64,000 nucleotides of DNA from Antilocapra americana (GCA_007570785.1 ML662449.1:11086822-11150821); one strand, 5' to 3'; shown: positions 1 through 12,059, counted from the stretch's first letter. Notes: generated by a model from the sequence alone, not told the origin. A program made the numbers and translations.

Positions 1-790
1 ACCCTAGCCCCACTTTTAGCCCCAAGTTTTAGCCACCTCCTCGTCCCCTTTTCCCAAGTCTTTATGCCACTGTTCATTCACCAGCATAAGCATGGGGTAA
101 ACACATCAATTTATCATAGCTTAGGCCACACTAAACGCTGATAATTCTTTAATCTCCCAACACTGAATTAAGCCCTGCTCTGCAAAGTGGGTGTTTTAGA
201 TCTTCAAAATTATTTCAGCAGATTAAAAATACTTTTGCTGTGTAAGGTGCTTTAATAAAACATAAAGCAGGTGGGAAACATATTGAGATTATGTAAATAC
301 CCTGGAAATGTTATTGAATGGCAACTTATTTTCTCAATTCATCCTCAAATCACATACAAACAGTTGAGGTAAAGAATCTTCCAGAAAAATGTCAATATTC
401 CATATTTGGTTCTGAGAGTTCCTTTTATTTATAAAATATTTAAAAATCCTTCCATCTTCTTGATACTGTCTTATTTTGATGATTTTAGAAGCCATATTCT
501 GAACTGTGGTATTTTCAAGTCAAATTTCTATGCAGACAAAGCAATCTAAAAATGTTCAGAAACAATGAGCTGTACATAGAGCTCCAAGCCTCCATGACAG
601 TGTCCTTGCTGTTGGCTTGGTGTTTACAGCAATCTTCAGTGTGGGAATATGTCCTCCTACATTTCTATTAGTTCCCACAAGGGAATGACAAAGCCCTTTC
701 AACATTTCTTAAAGCCCTCCTTTTAACCCTCCACCATGTCTAATGCCACAAAGCCAACATCTGAAATGATCATGTATGCACTGGTGTGAT
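1..790. other. AT-rich unique DNA
   Basis: No gene or repeat is recognisable. The stretch lies on the 3' side of the minus-strand hAT fossil that follows and could hold further unreadable parts of it, but no motif supports this. Confidence 0.4.
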
Positions 791-799
791 ACCTGAGGA

Positions 800-1420
800 C
801 CTATAAAATGTACTTAATTTGGTAAAACATTCAGTTAATATTCTGGGAGTTTCTACAAGCTTCAGCATGTAAATTGTTCTAAGTGGACTCAAGTGACTGA
901 ATTTTTTGCTGGATTAACTGGAGGTTCAGACACCTTCTAAATCCACCATTGCAAGACTCAAAATATGTGACTAACACTATCCATAACACTGATAGAATCA
1001 ATTATTTTTAACAGGAAGAAAACCTTAAACTGTCCCTTCACATTGGCTGTGCCATCAGCTGAATACGGTACATAACTTCTTGGAGAAATATGATTTGATA
1101 TGAGAACATCTGTAACCGTCTGGAACATATTTTTCCCAGGACTTTACTTCGAGCTCTCTACAGATATCAGATGTTCTCCACAGAATCTGTGACATGTCTT
1201 AGGATTCTTGAATAAACATCAGTTATGCCTCTGTCTTGAATAGTGTCAATATGAATTGAAAATCTGCCAGCCTTCTTAACATCACCACCAACAGACTTCT
1301 TAATGAATCTGCTGATACTGTGGATAGATTTCTATTAAAATCAGAGTTGTATAAGCTGATCTTCCACTTACTTTAGAAACTCACTTTAGTTTCCAAAGAT
1401 CCAAGATGTGTTTGAGCAAC
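800..1420 (-). pseudogene. Decayed hAT-type transposase fragment (DUF4371-like)
   Basis: Reading the minus strand gives broken peptide blocks that resemble the DUF4371 part of hAT transposases and their domesticated relatives (TTF/ZMYM-type zinc-finger proteins). One block at about 1174-1310 reads KKAGRFSIHIDTIQD followed by ILRHVTDSV. It matches the family pattern of a phenylalanine-serine strand, an Asp of the catalytic core and the 'I-x-R-x-V' strand. A second block at 1027-1065 reads YSADGTANVKGQF, matching the family's Y-S-x-D-G-A-A-N-x-x-G-Q signature. A weaker block further downstream (about 950-1000) reads SHILSLAMVDLE, like the family's 'H-x-L-x-L-x-V-x-D'. Stops and frameshifts separate the blocks, so it is not functional. 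It could be a DNA-transposon fossil or a processed pseudogene of a domesticated hAT gene; the sequence does not decide. Confidence 0.6.
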
Positions 1421-1969
1421 AATCTGAGAAATACACACAAGGGTCCTATCTTACCACTTATATTTGCTACAGCAGTTTTTGTCCTGTGATAATTGATAGG
1501 GTCCCTTACCAATGTCCTTAAGTCCATTAATTAAGCAAAATAAAAATACTTCAGCATAACTGGTTCTATCTTCATGTTCTTTTGATTATCAAATTAAAGA
1601 CTGGAGGTATTATTAATAGCACTTATGAAATGGGAAGCTTTATCTCTTACATCAGTCCCCCTGACATAAATGTTCTGTGAATTACATCTGAAGAACACAA
1701 TGCAAAAAAAGAACCTACTTAATTAAGTTCAGTAAAGTTATTTCAGATATGCACAGAAGTGTATATGCAAAGACATTCTTCTAAAAGAGATCTAGCAATT
1801 TCAAAAATTTGAAAAACCTTACACTATAGGGAATAGTTAAATGCTTTATTGTATATCCCTACAAAGAAATGTTATACTGTTATTAAAATTAATGTGGTGA
1901 AAATATTTTTACTTACATGGAAAAATAGTCTACCACTACAGTTAAGTAGGGGAAAAGAGAATTTAAAGC
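1421..1969. other. AT-rich unique DNA
   Basis: No repeat or gene recognised. It may include the degraded 5' part of the hAT fossil, but translation of the minus strand shows nothing readable here. Confidence 0.4.
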
Positions 1970-1977
1970 TAATATTA

Positions 1978-2180
1978 GTGAAGTCGCTCAGTTGTGTCTG
2001 ACTCTTTGTGACCCCGTGGACTGTAGCCTACCAGGCTCTGCCGTCCATGGGATTTTCCAGGCAAGAGTACTGGAGTGGGTTGCCATTTCCTTCTCCAGAG
2101 GATCTTCCTGAACCAAGGATCAAACCCAGGTCTCCTGCATTGGAGGCAGACGCTTTATCGTCTGAGCCACCAGGGAAGCC
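1978..2180 (-). repeat. Bov-tA SINE
   Basis: Reverse complement of the Bov-tA consensus: the SINE 3' end (gtcgctcagttgtgtctgac) is on the left and the tRNA-like head (ggcttccctggtggctcag on the minus strand) is at 2160-2180. Flanks taatatta (1970-1977) and tagtatta (2181-2188) are a probable one-mismatch target-site duplication. The two forward open frames inside are antisense SINE, not genes. Confidence 0.92.
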
Positions 2181-2422
2181 TAGTATTACAGTATAATAAA
2201 TTTATTTATATACTTTTTTCAGTAAGTCTGAAAAGATATACACTAACACAAGCAGCCATATCTGGATGGTGGAATTATGCGTAAATGTCATGTTCCAGCT
2301 CTTCTTTCTACCACAGCTACCGCTAAGCCAAGCCCCATCAGTGCCCAGGGCAGAAATAGAGAGAACCTGAGCTACACGCAAAGGACAAAAGGTGCTCACA
2401 GATTAACTGACTCCCAGAGGCA

Positions 2423-2727
2423 ATAGCTCAGTTGGTAAAGAATTCCCCTGCAATACAGGAGACCCTAGTTCGATCCCTGGGTAGGGAAGATCTGCTGGAG
2501 AAGGGATAGGCTACCCACTCCAGTATTTTTGGGCTTCCCTTGTGGCTCAGCTGGTAAAGAACCTGCCTGCAATTCAGGAGACCTGGGTTCGATCTCTGTC
2601 TGGGTTGGGAAGATCCCCTGGAGAAGGGAATAGCTACCCACTCCAGTATTCTGGCCTGGAGAATTCCATGGACTGTATAATCCATGGGGCCACAAAGAGT
2701 TGGACACGACTGAGCGACTTTCACTTT
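2423..2727 (+). repeat. Bov-A2 SINE, dimeric
   Basis: Two Bov-A monomers in tandem: the first from about 2423 (already missing the first bases of the head), the second starting with gggcttcccttgtggctcag at 2530, ending with the Bov-A2 tail gcgactttcacttt. Perfect 8-bp TSD cagaggca at 2415-2422 and 2728-2735. Confidence 0.92.
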
Positions 2728-2911
2728 CAGAGGCAGAAGGCTCTGGAGTGAGAGCTGAGAATGTACACTTCTAATTAGCTTCCAGGTAGTGCTAAGGCTG
2801 CTGGTCCACTCTGAGTAGCACCTCCCTCGAGTTTTCCTTCACCCCAGCTCTCATTAACCAGCTCCCTCATGCCTATACTGCCTTCTATTGTTAACTGTGT
2901 GTGTGTCTCAA

Positions 2912-3035
2912 TTCTTCCACTAGAATCGAGTATAAGCTCGGGGAGGCCATGGCTCCTGGCCCAAGTCTAGTGTCTTCCAAACAGCAAGTACCCAATGCAT
3001 GTTTGCTGCAGAAATTAATGAGGAGACTTTCAGGC
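2912..3035 (+). repeat. L2 LINE 3' end, fossil
   Basis: The order 'ccactagaat...taagctc...gggaggcc...acagcaagtacccaatgcatgtttgctg' follows the L2 3' end consensus (coding-free, ends in TGTTTGTTGAATGA-like sequence). Diverged, boundaries approximate. Confidence 0.6.
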
Positions 3036-3084
3036 ATTGTGGGTGGGTACTGAGAAAGATCTGAGACATTTACTACTGCTCATA

Positions 3085-3218
3085 AGGAACCATGGCATCA
3101 TAAAAAGCCTCACCTACATATGGGCCAGAATCTCTGGGGGCAAGCCAAGGAATCTTCACATCACAAGCTCTCCAGGTGATTCATCTGCTCACTAAAGCTA
3201 GAGATTCTGCCCAGGAAA
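3085..3218 (+). repeat. MER5-type hAT MITE fragment
   Basis: Contains the MER5A/B 3' signature 'gaatctt...acaagctctccaggtgatt' followed by a gctcactaaagc end. Non-autonomous hAT-Charlie element, 5' part eroded. Confidence 0.6.
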
Positions 3219-4070
3219 CCAGAGGAAAGGGAGGATTCTTCATTTGAGATAATGAAAGCCCCTGAAAAAATGTGAGAATGTTTTCAGGGAAATTTATTAC
3301 ACTCTCTCATACTTTAATCCGTTAACACTTGAGTATGAATTAGTGCCTCCTATTAGCACAGAAAAGAGAAAATAGACACAAATTTGGTATGATGAGATAA
3401 AAGAAACTTTCCAAAGGTCCAGAGCAGAGCTGAAAATCAGCTTGAAGACTGGATGCCTGTTTCCAAGGGAGGTGGGGATGATGTACATCATACTAGCCAG
3501 AGCGCCTCTTGCTTGCAGGCAGTACAAGCCCTAAAACAAAGAGATTTTTAAAAAGAAAGAAAGACAAGAAAAATGTGTCTGTTCCTACTTCCCAAGAATC
3601 TTTATGCAAGCACCACACTCAGGGGCCAAGAGCGCACTGGACTCAGAACATTTGGTGGCTTATTCCTTCCCACGTGCTACTGTTTCCAGCTGTATCTGCT
3701 GAGAACCAAAGAGTTGGGATCTTATAAAAGGCATTTTGAGAGGCCACAACACTTCCTCTTCTTACTTCAACATGAGGCCCTCAATTAAGCCGGAACTAAT
3801 TCTTATGACAAGTTACAAACCGCAAGCCAAAATAATGAAAACACTGACACTGCTCACACTAGCGGAAGACTTCAGGGAGCTCCCATGACAAAGCCCCTGT
3901 TATTCACCCAACTCTCCCAACGGTTCCCAGTGCCGGGCATGGCAGCCTCCCTAAGCCCTGGAGAATGAGGCAGAAAGCAGAATTTCCACTGTGGCGCTGA
4001 TTCAAGCTTCTCGCAGATGGTTCTGCCGCTTTGATCAACTTTTTCAGAGAAATCTTCCTCTAAATCAGGA
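3219..4070. other. Unique DNA
   Basis: No repeat recognised. Short frames are open on both strands around 3870-4240 (77-81 codons) but show no domain, signal peptide or repeat of known protein; treated as chance. Confidence 0.45.
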
Positions 4071-4074
4071 TGAG

Positions 4075-4150
4075 GCAGAAGGAAGAGCACTAGACTCGGA
4101 GTCAAAAGTCCTGGATTCCATATCCCAATTTATCAAAAATGGACAGCTGG
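4075..4150 (+). repeat. MIR fragment (5' part)
   Basis: agagcactagactcggagtc then tcctggattc matches the tRNA-like head of MIR (AGCACTGGACT...TCCTGGGTTC). Only about 70 bp remain. Confidence 0.45.
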
Positions 4151-4208
4151 AGGAGGTTTATTTATCTGAGTCCTGCAACGTGTACACTTATGTGCATGTG
4201 TGTGTATA

Positions 4209-4430
4209 TGGGGCTTCCCTGGAAGCTCAGTGGTAAAGAATCCACCTGGAATGCAGGAGATTCAGGAGACACAAGTTCAATCCCTGGGGTGGGTGGATTC
4301 CCTGGAGAAGGAAATGGCAACCTATTCCAGTATTCTTGCCTGGGAAATTAAATGGACAGAGAAACCTGGTAGATTCCAGTCCACAGGGTCAAAAAGAGTC
4401 AGACACAACTCAGTGACTGAGCATGCACAC
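4209..4430 (+). repeat. Bov-tA SINE
   Basis: Complete head ggggcttccctggaagctca, centre 'ggagaaggaaatggcaacc', tail 'gagtcagacacaactcagtg'. It carries a duplication-like insert 'gagattcaggagacacaagttc' around the B box. More diverged than the Bov-A2 copies. Confidence 0.92.
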
Positions 4431-4439
4431 AGGAGTGTG

Positions 4440-5334
4440 TACATATAATACTAAACTGGTAGCTTCATAACTGAGATCTGAACACACCCAGTGCGGGGGG
4501 AAACACCTGTCCCTCCTATTCTCTATGTGCAGGCCCTGGGTACATGTAGGTGCTTCTTTGCTGGAAAAGAAGTTTGGGAAAATGAGTTAGATAGAAGGAA
4601 TGAGGGGAGGGCAGTAGAGGAGGGTGATTCCATATCAGTCCTTCCACTCTCCCTGTGAGCAACCCTGTCAATCTGGATGTGGCAGGGAGTCATCCACCAG
4701 CACAGTGAGGTCCTAGTGGCAGAATAAGTGAGGCCTGAGCTCAAATGAGACACCCTCAGGGGGCCCCAGAAGCAACAAAACAATCTTTAGGAGAGCTCCA
4801 AGGTCCCACGGTTATGCCAAGGAGAGGCTGAATCCCTCCAGAATTGAGTTTTTCCAATTAAGAAGACATCCCTTCTACTCGTTGGGGGGCAAAGCCTGGG
4901 GACATGGAATGGGCACAAGAATGCTCCTGCCAATGCCTCAGGGCCAATATCAGAGTAGCTCACATACAGAGGAGTAACTTGTAAACTACAGCAGAGATCT
5001 AGAGACATGGGATGTTCCTTTTTCCTTTGTTTTCTCAATAAGAGGCCAACACCAGTGGCAGACTGAGCTCTCAGAGGGCCCAGGAGAGCTACATTGAAAA
5101 CCATCTTCAGGAAAACGGGTGAAGGCTCTCTTACTTTCCAGAGGGACCTCTGCAAACAGCAAATTCAGTCAATTTACCTTTGATACCAGATCTCCTCCCA
5201 GCTTTAGTTTCTCTGTCTATGTACGGGGTAATGCCATTCAAATACTCTACAGACATTCAAATCAGCATGTTCAAGATTGAATTTGTCTCCTTCTATTCAT
5301 AAATGTTAAGTACCATTAAATATTTACATCTGTA
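4440..5334. other. Unique DNA
   Basis: No repeat recognised. The longest frame is 122 codons on the minus strand (4787-5155), without recognisable domain or codon signal; likely chance. Confidence 0.45.
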
Positions 5335-5452
5335 CTTCCCCCAGACTCTAAGCTTCTTGAGAACTGTGACCAGATCTTATATATCTTTGTATCCCCAATG
5401 AAAGACAGCAGGAGTATCAATAGTAGCTCACTGTATTGAAATAAAGTGTTCA
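5335..5452 (+). repeat. L2 LINE 3' end, fossil
   Basis: 'agactctaagcttcttgaga' followed by 'tatctttgtatccccaatg' matches the L2 3' UTR pattern (CTGTAAGCTCCTTGAGGGC...TGTATCCCCAG). Confidence 0.6.
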
Positions 5453-5468
5453 GCATTAGCTATGATAA

Positions 5469-5684
5469 TGCTGGGTTTCCCAGATGGCTCAGTGGTAAAG
5501 GATCTGCCTGCAATGCAGAAGATATGGGAAATGTAGGTTTGATCCCTGGGTCAGGAAGATCCTCTGGAGGAGGAAATGGCAACCCACTCCAGTATTCTTG
5601 TCTGGGAAATTCCATGGACAGAAGAGTTTGGCAGGCTGCAGTCCATGGGGTCACAAGAATCAGACACGACTGAGCAACAGAGCA
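5469..5684 (+). repeat. Bov-tA SINE
   Basis: Full-length: head gggtttcccagatggctcag, centre 'ggaaatggcaacccactcc', tail 'cagacacgactgagcaacag'. Perfect 8-bp TSD tatgataa at 5461-5468 and 5685-5692. Confidence 0.94.
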
Positions 5685-5699
5685 TATGATAAGAGTAGC

Positions 5700-7960
5700 T
5701 TCTATAAGAAATGCCAAAATCTCAGGGACTAATATAATATCATTTTATTTTGTGTGCACTAAAAGCTCCCAAAATGGATGCTCCTAACTAGCAGATAGTT
5801 AGAAAGCCAGGGGATCTGGGATAATTCTATTGAGACCCAGGATAATTCTATTATGTATCTCTGCCCACATCTAGTGTCTTAAAGTCTCCGCATTTGGCAC
5901 ACACAAGGGTGGGGGGGTGTGTGTGAGAGAGGGAGACAGAGGTTAACTGATTGAAAAAGCCTCCATTTACCTGTATCATTGACATAATTTTTAGCTATTA
6001 ATAACACGTCTTTTCACTCTCAAAAGTGTCCAAGTTTGAAGGACAAATTATGTTGTTACTCTACTTTTAAACCATCTTTTAGAAAATCTATGAGCCCACC
6101 ATAAAGTTTCTCAAGGTTTATATTTTTCACCATGGGCAACTAAGAACCAGTCTGAAGTAAACACTGTTAACAAAGAAGAAAAGGTCAAGAGTGTTATACT
6201 CCATTGTACCTGATCATCATTTACTTTCCTGTACAGTCAGATACATTCTTCAAATATTAAAGCCCACTTCAGAGAAATCATGGCCTTCTAGAATATGCCT
6301 GCTCTGTTCTGTATCACAGCAGTGCCCTCAGCCTGAAGAGTCTGACACTAAAAAGCCAAGTCTTCTGTTGTAGTCATTGCTGAACTGACTTTCCAGCAAA
6401 GGACTGACATCTTCAGAAAAGCCACTTTTCCTTTCCAAAAATAAACAAAAAATGTCTACAATCTGATCATAAATCCTTTAGTTACAGTATTCATAACATG
6501 CCCAAGAAAGAAATTAAGAAACTTCTTCCCAATGGTGAACTGCCACCCAACTTTAAAAGTAAAAGCCTTTAATTCTGAAATTATAATTACAGGCATGGAC
6601 CAGCCTAACATTTATTTTTACTAACAGTCCTACTACATAACACAATAAGGAAAGGTGTAAAGGGAATGTTTAAGACTTAACGGCAAAAAGTTTTCAAGAA
6701 CCCAAGAGAATTTTACAAGATAGGTACAGAAATACATACCAAATACCAGAAAGGTAGAAGGAAATAACCTAAAAGTCTTCATTAGCCTCACTGGTGAAAA
6801 TTTAGTTGCAACAACTTGAAATTACACAGGAACTCTTTGAGAAACACTCCGCAGTTCAGCTTCACCGATTCAGACATTTGCCTTGTCAATCAGTCAGGAT
6901 GAAAAAAGCTTTGCCAAATGTACACACTTTCCCTATCTAACACCTTCTCTGGTTGAGCCTCATGACGATACTGCTAAGAGGAATATCTGATCAAATGCTT
7001 AAGCATTAACCATGTGCAAGGAAAGCCATTAAATGAATGAACCTTCTGTGAATTAAATTGATTTTTTAGAAAATGAAAACAAAATTGAATCCAAGAATAA
7101 ACTATCTTAAAATCGCATTAGACAAGTAAAAACATTAAGTATTTTTTCACTGGGGCTAGCTATAAAAATTAAATTAGCTAAAAGAGGAAATAAATGCTTT
7201 TGTGTTCCAAGCTGTTCCACTTATTAGGACAATAGGTACCTATGAAAGAACCAAAACTCTAAAAAGAACTGTAGTTGTTTCCAAGGATGATGCTTTGTGT
7301 AGTCAAAGTAAAGTCAGCTTTTTCTCTAAGTAACTTTCCAGGAAGAGGAGAATCATATTCAGCGGCTGCTCACAATTGAAGAAGGGAAGGTGACAGAGAA
7401 CCAGAAGTTCAGAGAAATCCACATGTGACTCCAAACTGACCCCTTGCTGAGGACAGGGTGGGCAGGCTGGCTCCCCCTCACTTCATCCTCCCCACCCCCT
7501 TCATTCCATTCCTCCCAATCTTTCCAAGAGTTCAGTACTGCAGTACATTTCTGCTTTTCATATATGGGCTGGTTCAAAATGCTGTTGTGGGCTCAGGAGG
7601 TATGCCATGAGTTCTACAAGAACATTTTTGTCACACCCAGATCCCTGTTTTATCAGCAGGTAAGTACACCAGCTGCTATAGCAAACAGGATCAGATTTCA
7701 GAAGCCAGACACAATTTCAAATGTCCAGGTCCCTCCTTTCCAAGTGATGGCTCAGGGATCTAGGCTCTTTCTATCTTCCGATTCTGTCTCTCAACCAACT
7801 GGATGGGAGCAGCAAGCTGGCTCATGGAAGATTGTGCAGAACTCATTTTCAAGATTCCTCTAGAGGCACAGGCAGCTGAGAAATGTTTTCTCCTCTAGAA
7901 AAAGAGGAAACCAGACACTGGTGAATTCTACCAATTTCTACCACTCTGGATGTATCCATT
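5700..7960. other. Unique DNA, 2.3 kb
   Basis: No repeat recognised. Contains a local duplication of ggataattctatt (5819-5831 and 5840-5852) and a GT/GA-rich run near 5910-5940. A 139-codon plus-strand frame (7444-7863) has no recognisable domain and no splice context I can defend; not called as a gene. Confidence 0.45.
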
Positions 7961-7964
7961 TGTT

Positions 7965-8215
7965 TAGAAATCATTTGTTAATCTCTTTTGCACATCAGCT
8001 ACTCTGTCAAGGACTAGGGTAAATGCTGAGTAGCATGTTGCACTTCGGTAATCACAGGCTCGCAGGAGAGAAAAATGGGCACATACATAATTACGAATTA
8101 TAACATGATAAATGCTATAACAGAGGCATGAGCAGAGAGCTGAAAAAACCCAGAAAAGAAGCAAGATCAGGAAAGCTTCAGGAACATTTGAGTCAAGTCT
8201 TGAAAGAGGATGACA
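7965..8215 (+). repeat. L2 LINE fragment
   Basis: 'cataattacgaattataacatgataaatgc' and then 'aggaaagcttcaggaacatttgagtcaagtcttgaaagaggatga' follow the L2 3' region (GGAAGGCTTCCTGGAGGAGGTGA...TTGAGCTGAGTCTTGAAGGATGA). Confidence 0.6.
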
Positions 8216-8261
8216 ATGGCTAATGTTCTTTAATCATTTTCTACTCATTCAGTACCGTTCC

Positions 8262-8435
8262 AGTAGTTTTCATGTATTAACTCACCTAATCACCACTACT
8301 CTAAAGCTAGGTATTATTATTATACCAATAAACAAGAAGCTGAAGCACAGAGAGGTTTAGTCACTTGCCAAGGGTCTCACTGTTTACCAGTAATAGAGGC
8401 AAGGTCTGGACCCAGGCATTCTATCTCCTGAAATG
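8262..8435 (-). repeat. MIR SINE
   Basis: Reverse-complement MIR: 'gtattaactcacctaatcacc', 'aggtattattattatacc', then the core 'agagaggtttagtcacttgcc' and 'ccaagggtctcac'. Old, about 170 bp. Confidence 0.8.
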
Positions 8436-8439
8436 ACTC

Positions 8440-9085
8440 TCAACCAGCACACTATGTGAAAAAGCCGTAAGAGTTCAACAGAGAAGAAGGACAAGGCCCC
8501 CTCTACTGACAGGAGCCCTGTATCAGCTTTCTGTACAGTACAGCAGGTCTGGAGAACACACGCTGATAAGGACTCACTACACCCTCACCACTCATGCCAG
8601 GCAGCTATGGGTGTCACAAAGAGATGGCCTGGAACCAGAAACACCAATCCAAGGCTAAGGGGATGTCAGGACATTAGGAAGACAGGTCAGACTAGAGAAG
8701 GAACCCAGACCTGAATAGCAGACTGTCCTGCTAAGGCAGGGCCAGGAGCCACGCAAGGTATCAGAAGAGGGCGAGTCATTTAATAAAAAGCTAATAAGAA
8801 GTTATCAGATTCAACACCTATCAATCCAGGTTGAAGCTGACCCATAGCCAAAAGCTGTTGGCAGGGGACAGTGCCCTCTCCCTGTGTGCAGGTGATCCCA
8901 GGACTGTGCAGGCTGTCACTGTTGCAAAGAAGAAAGTGGGATCCCTTCCTGATTCCCTAGGGATTCTGCATCCCCTGCTGAGTATTCATAACATCAGCCT
9001 CTGAACACTGCCTGGATTCCACTCCAGCCATACGCCCGGCCTCCTGAGTGTAGTAAAAGCAGGCAGGGCTCACCGACACCCAGGC
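8440..9085. other. Unique DNA
   Basis: No gene or repeat recognised. Slightly more G+C than the surroundings. Confidence 0.4.
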
Positions 9086-9089
9086 TTGC

Positions 9090-9425
9090 TATCCTTGCTA
9101 GACACACAGGCCTGCACTCCCTAGTTCCCCTGTAGTTACATGGGGCCACGTGATTAAGCAGAGCCACTGACATGTGTGCAGAAGTGACCTGTTTCTTTTG
9201 GGACACCAAATAAAGAACTAGTCTCTAGTCCTCTGACTTGGCAATGCTGGAAGCCACCTGTTGAGATGGCAGCCTAACAAGATAGAAGGAATCCTGCCCA
9301 GAGCTTCCTCAAGCCCACACTAGACTTTATGAAAGCAAGAAATAAGCCTTACTTTTTTTGCCTTAAGTTTCTGAGATTTCTGGGTTTATTTATGAATGTC
9401 ATATAACCTAGCTAGTATATATAAT
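9090..9425 (+). repeat. MLT1-class LTR (ERVL-MaLR), 3' portion
   Basis: Follows the MLT1 LTR pattern: 'ctagttcccctgtagttacatggggccacgtga' early, and the diagnostic 3' end 'gcaagaaataagcctta...ttaagtttctgagattt...tataacctagctag'. No internal region is attached, so it is a solo-LTR remnant of an ancient endogenous element. Confidence 0.6.
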
Positions 9426-9531
9426 ATATTATATTTCAAGTCTGTGCCCTTCACTGGTATTGTTTCTTCTGTTCTGACCCTAAAACTCATGCCAACCTCA
9501 CTTCAATAAAGCCAAGATTAAATATGCTAAA

Positions 9532-9750
9532 GGGTTTCCCAGGTGGCCCTAGTGGTAAAGAACCTGCCTGCCAATGCAGGAGACCTGAGAGACGCGGGTT
9601 CAAGCCCTGGGTTGGGAAGATCCTCTGGAGAAGGAAATGGCAACCCACTCCAGTATTCTTGCCTGGCGAATCCCATGAACAGAGGAACCTTGTGGGCTAC
9701 ATACAGTCCATAGGATCATAAAGAGTCAGACATGACAGAAGCAACTTAGC
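9532..9750 (+). repeat. Bov-tA SINE
   Basis: Head gggtttcccaggtggcccta, centre 'aggaaatggcaacccactcc', tail 'gagtcagacatgacagaagc'. Flanks aaatatgctaaa (9520-9531) and aaatacactaaa (9751-9762) form a 12-bp TSD with two mismatches, suggesting an older copy. Confidence 0.92.
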
Positions 9751-9762
9751 AAATACACTAAA

Positions 9763-11880
9763 TCTGATTCAGTAGTATGCACATGCGATTACTTATTTAA
9801 TCAGCTATTAATTTTCACATTTTCTAAAAAAACTATAAATAAAACTCCTTGATCAACACTTGGTATGTCACTGCCTGTGTCAAAATGGTCACAGAGTCTG
9901 AGCTATTTCCTAACACACCCTCCTGCTTTAAGTGGGAATCTAACAGGATGAACTTTCCAGTAATGAGGCTTGACAACCTTGCCACCACCAGGAGAAGCAG
10001 CAGTCAAGGTGGGAGGAAGACTGCTAACTTCTTGCTGAAGTGTTGATTAGCCTTCCGGCAACAAGCCTAGTAATGGAGGAATTCCTATCTGTCCTCATCT
10101 GAACATCTGATTCATGAACGCTTCCTGGGCCTCCCTGCACCGCCCCCAACACACACACCATATCAGCAAACTGCAACATCAACATTTCTAAAGGAAGCTG
10201 TATCAGTGCCAGTGACCCCCAAGTTATAAGAAAACAATATTCAAGAAGTATTAAGTATAAATTCAATCAGAATTAGAGAACATCTTTTGATAAATTCCAG
10301 ACTGTTTGCTTTACTTCCTTGAAGTGACACGTACACCAGTGAAGACTTCTAGCTTCAACGTGACGTCTATAACTTTCAGAAAAAAATAGGAAAAAAATTG
10401 TCTTTTAATCTCTAGTACCAGTTGGGCAGTCAGACCCCAGACATAAGCAGACAGAACAATATGCTTCTCTATCTAGAGGCTACGTAGAGAAACACACAGT
10501 GAACTGGGCTTGCAGCAGAATAAGCTCAGAGAGAACTGGGTTCAAAAACAAAAAAAAAAAAATGCACAAATTGTTTAGCTACCTAAAAAGCCATGAAGTT
10601 ACTTAGATAAATTTTTGAAAGACAAGTATTATATAAAATGATAAACTTTACTAATTTACAATTTCTCAAAATATTTGTATAACATTTCATCTTTCAGGCT
10701 ATTAAAAAACCCCAAATGCACATGATTAACATTATCCCAGTCAAATATCTTGAATTTCTCCCACTTTTCCTCATTCTGTTACCTCTCATTCCTTCTCCCC
10801 TACCTATTTCCAGAATTCCATTCTCAGATTTTGATGATACAATCTGGAGGTATAGAACAGATTACCACATAACAACTATTGTATTATATATCTTCAAAGA
10901 ATGATTTTTTTAGATTTGCTTTTGGCTTGTAAATAGAAATCTAATTACAGATTCTACATGTAATCCTTAATTATTATTTATAACTACCTAGGTATACAAA
11001 CAGATGCAGATGTACACGCACTGGTTTAAGTGTTTGCCCCAGCCTTCTTCATACTCTGGTTTTCCTTTTTTGATCACTCACTGCACCATCAACCATATCC
11101 TGATCACCTGGAATTTATCTTCATGCACTCTTTTCCAAAGAGACAAGTAAAACCTTACCCAAGAGAACCACTATCACAGATAATTTTGAAGCTTTGCCTG
11201 TCAGAGAATATAACTGTTTTCACATGAAAGACAAGCTGGCTAGGTATAAAATTCTTGAATATAGTCTTTCACGAGCAAAACTCTACAGATATCTCTTTGG
11301 TATAACTATCGCAAAATGATATGATTCTGGATGATGTTATCTTTCTTCTTTTGGCATTTTGGTATTACCTATTTGCTTCTCACCAAACACATGTCATTAT
11401 AAAAAGAAAAAAAATTAATAAAAACGAAGTCATAGATTTGTGATGCGAGCTGATCTATACATTCTGCTGGATGTTGAAAGGCATGCCAATAATTGCTATC
11501 ATTAAGACAAGAACCAAACAATAAGTCACATAAAGATACTGATGATACAAATGAATGCTAAAAATTACTGCACAGTAATTTTATAATTTAAGAAATAATA
11601 ATATTGGGATTTAATATCATTTATATAGAAGGGGAAAAGTAGTGCATCTGGAACATATAATGAGAAGAAAACATCAGAAGCTCTCAAAACTCTCCAGATC
11701 TTCCTCAGGCAGGACTCTGAAATCTGAAAGCCACAGCCTTACAACTGAGCTCTAGTTCAAGCCTCTGTTAGGCTCCCCGCATACCACCTTTTCATTCAGA
11801 ACATCTCCCCATCCCCTGAAAAAGAGACATGTGAGACATATCAAAACTGATTATACTTTGGAGGCGGTCAGATGGAGAAG
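9763..11880. other. Unique, AT-rich DNA, 2.1 kb
   Basis: Nothing confident. About 11225-11400 ('gctaggtataaaattcttgaatatagt') faintly resembles an old antisense L1 segment. Small open frames at 10716-10904 and 11030-11227 have no recognisable domain. Confidence 0.4.
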
Positions 11881-11882
11881 GA

Positions 11883-12059
11883 CCATAGCATAGTTGTTAA
11901 AAACACAAAATTTAGGTTCAGACCACCTGGGTTCAAGCCTGACTCTACCACATACCCCACACTTGAGGGTGACCTTCAGCAAGTCAACTTCCATTCCTCA
12001 TCTGCAAAATTAAGGTAAGAATAGTATCTCCCTTACAGTATTGTTAGAAGAACTGAGCT
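11883..12059 (+). repeat. MIR SINE, left part, split by BovB
   Basis: 'catagcatagttgttaaaaa', 'cacctgggttcaagcctgactctaccaca', 'cctcatctgcaaaattaagg', 'ttacagtattgttagaagaa' track the MIR consensus. The copy stops at the BovB that follows and resumes at about 12839. Confidence 0.82.

Noticed and set aside
1..40. 'accctagcccc...' at the window start as telomere-like repeat
   Set aside because: No TTAGGG/CCCTAA periodicity; only an isolated resemblance.
2423..2727. Possible tRNA genes in Bov-tA/Bov-A heads (all SINE copies)
   Set aside because: The heads are tRNA-derived but embedded in SINE bodies, with mutated arms and the standard Bov tail; they are retroposons, not tRNA genes.
7444..7863. 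139-codon plus-strand frame
   Set aside because: No recognisable domain, no repeat-derived coding potential and no neighbouring exon-like segments; treated as chance.
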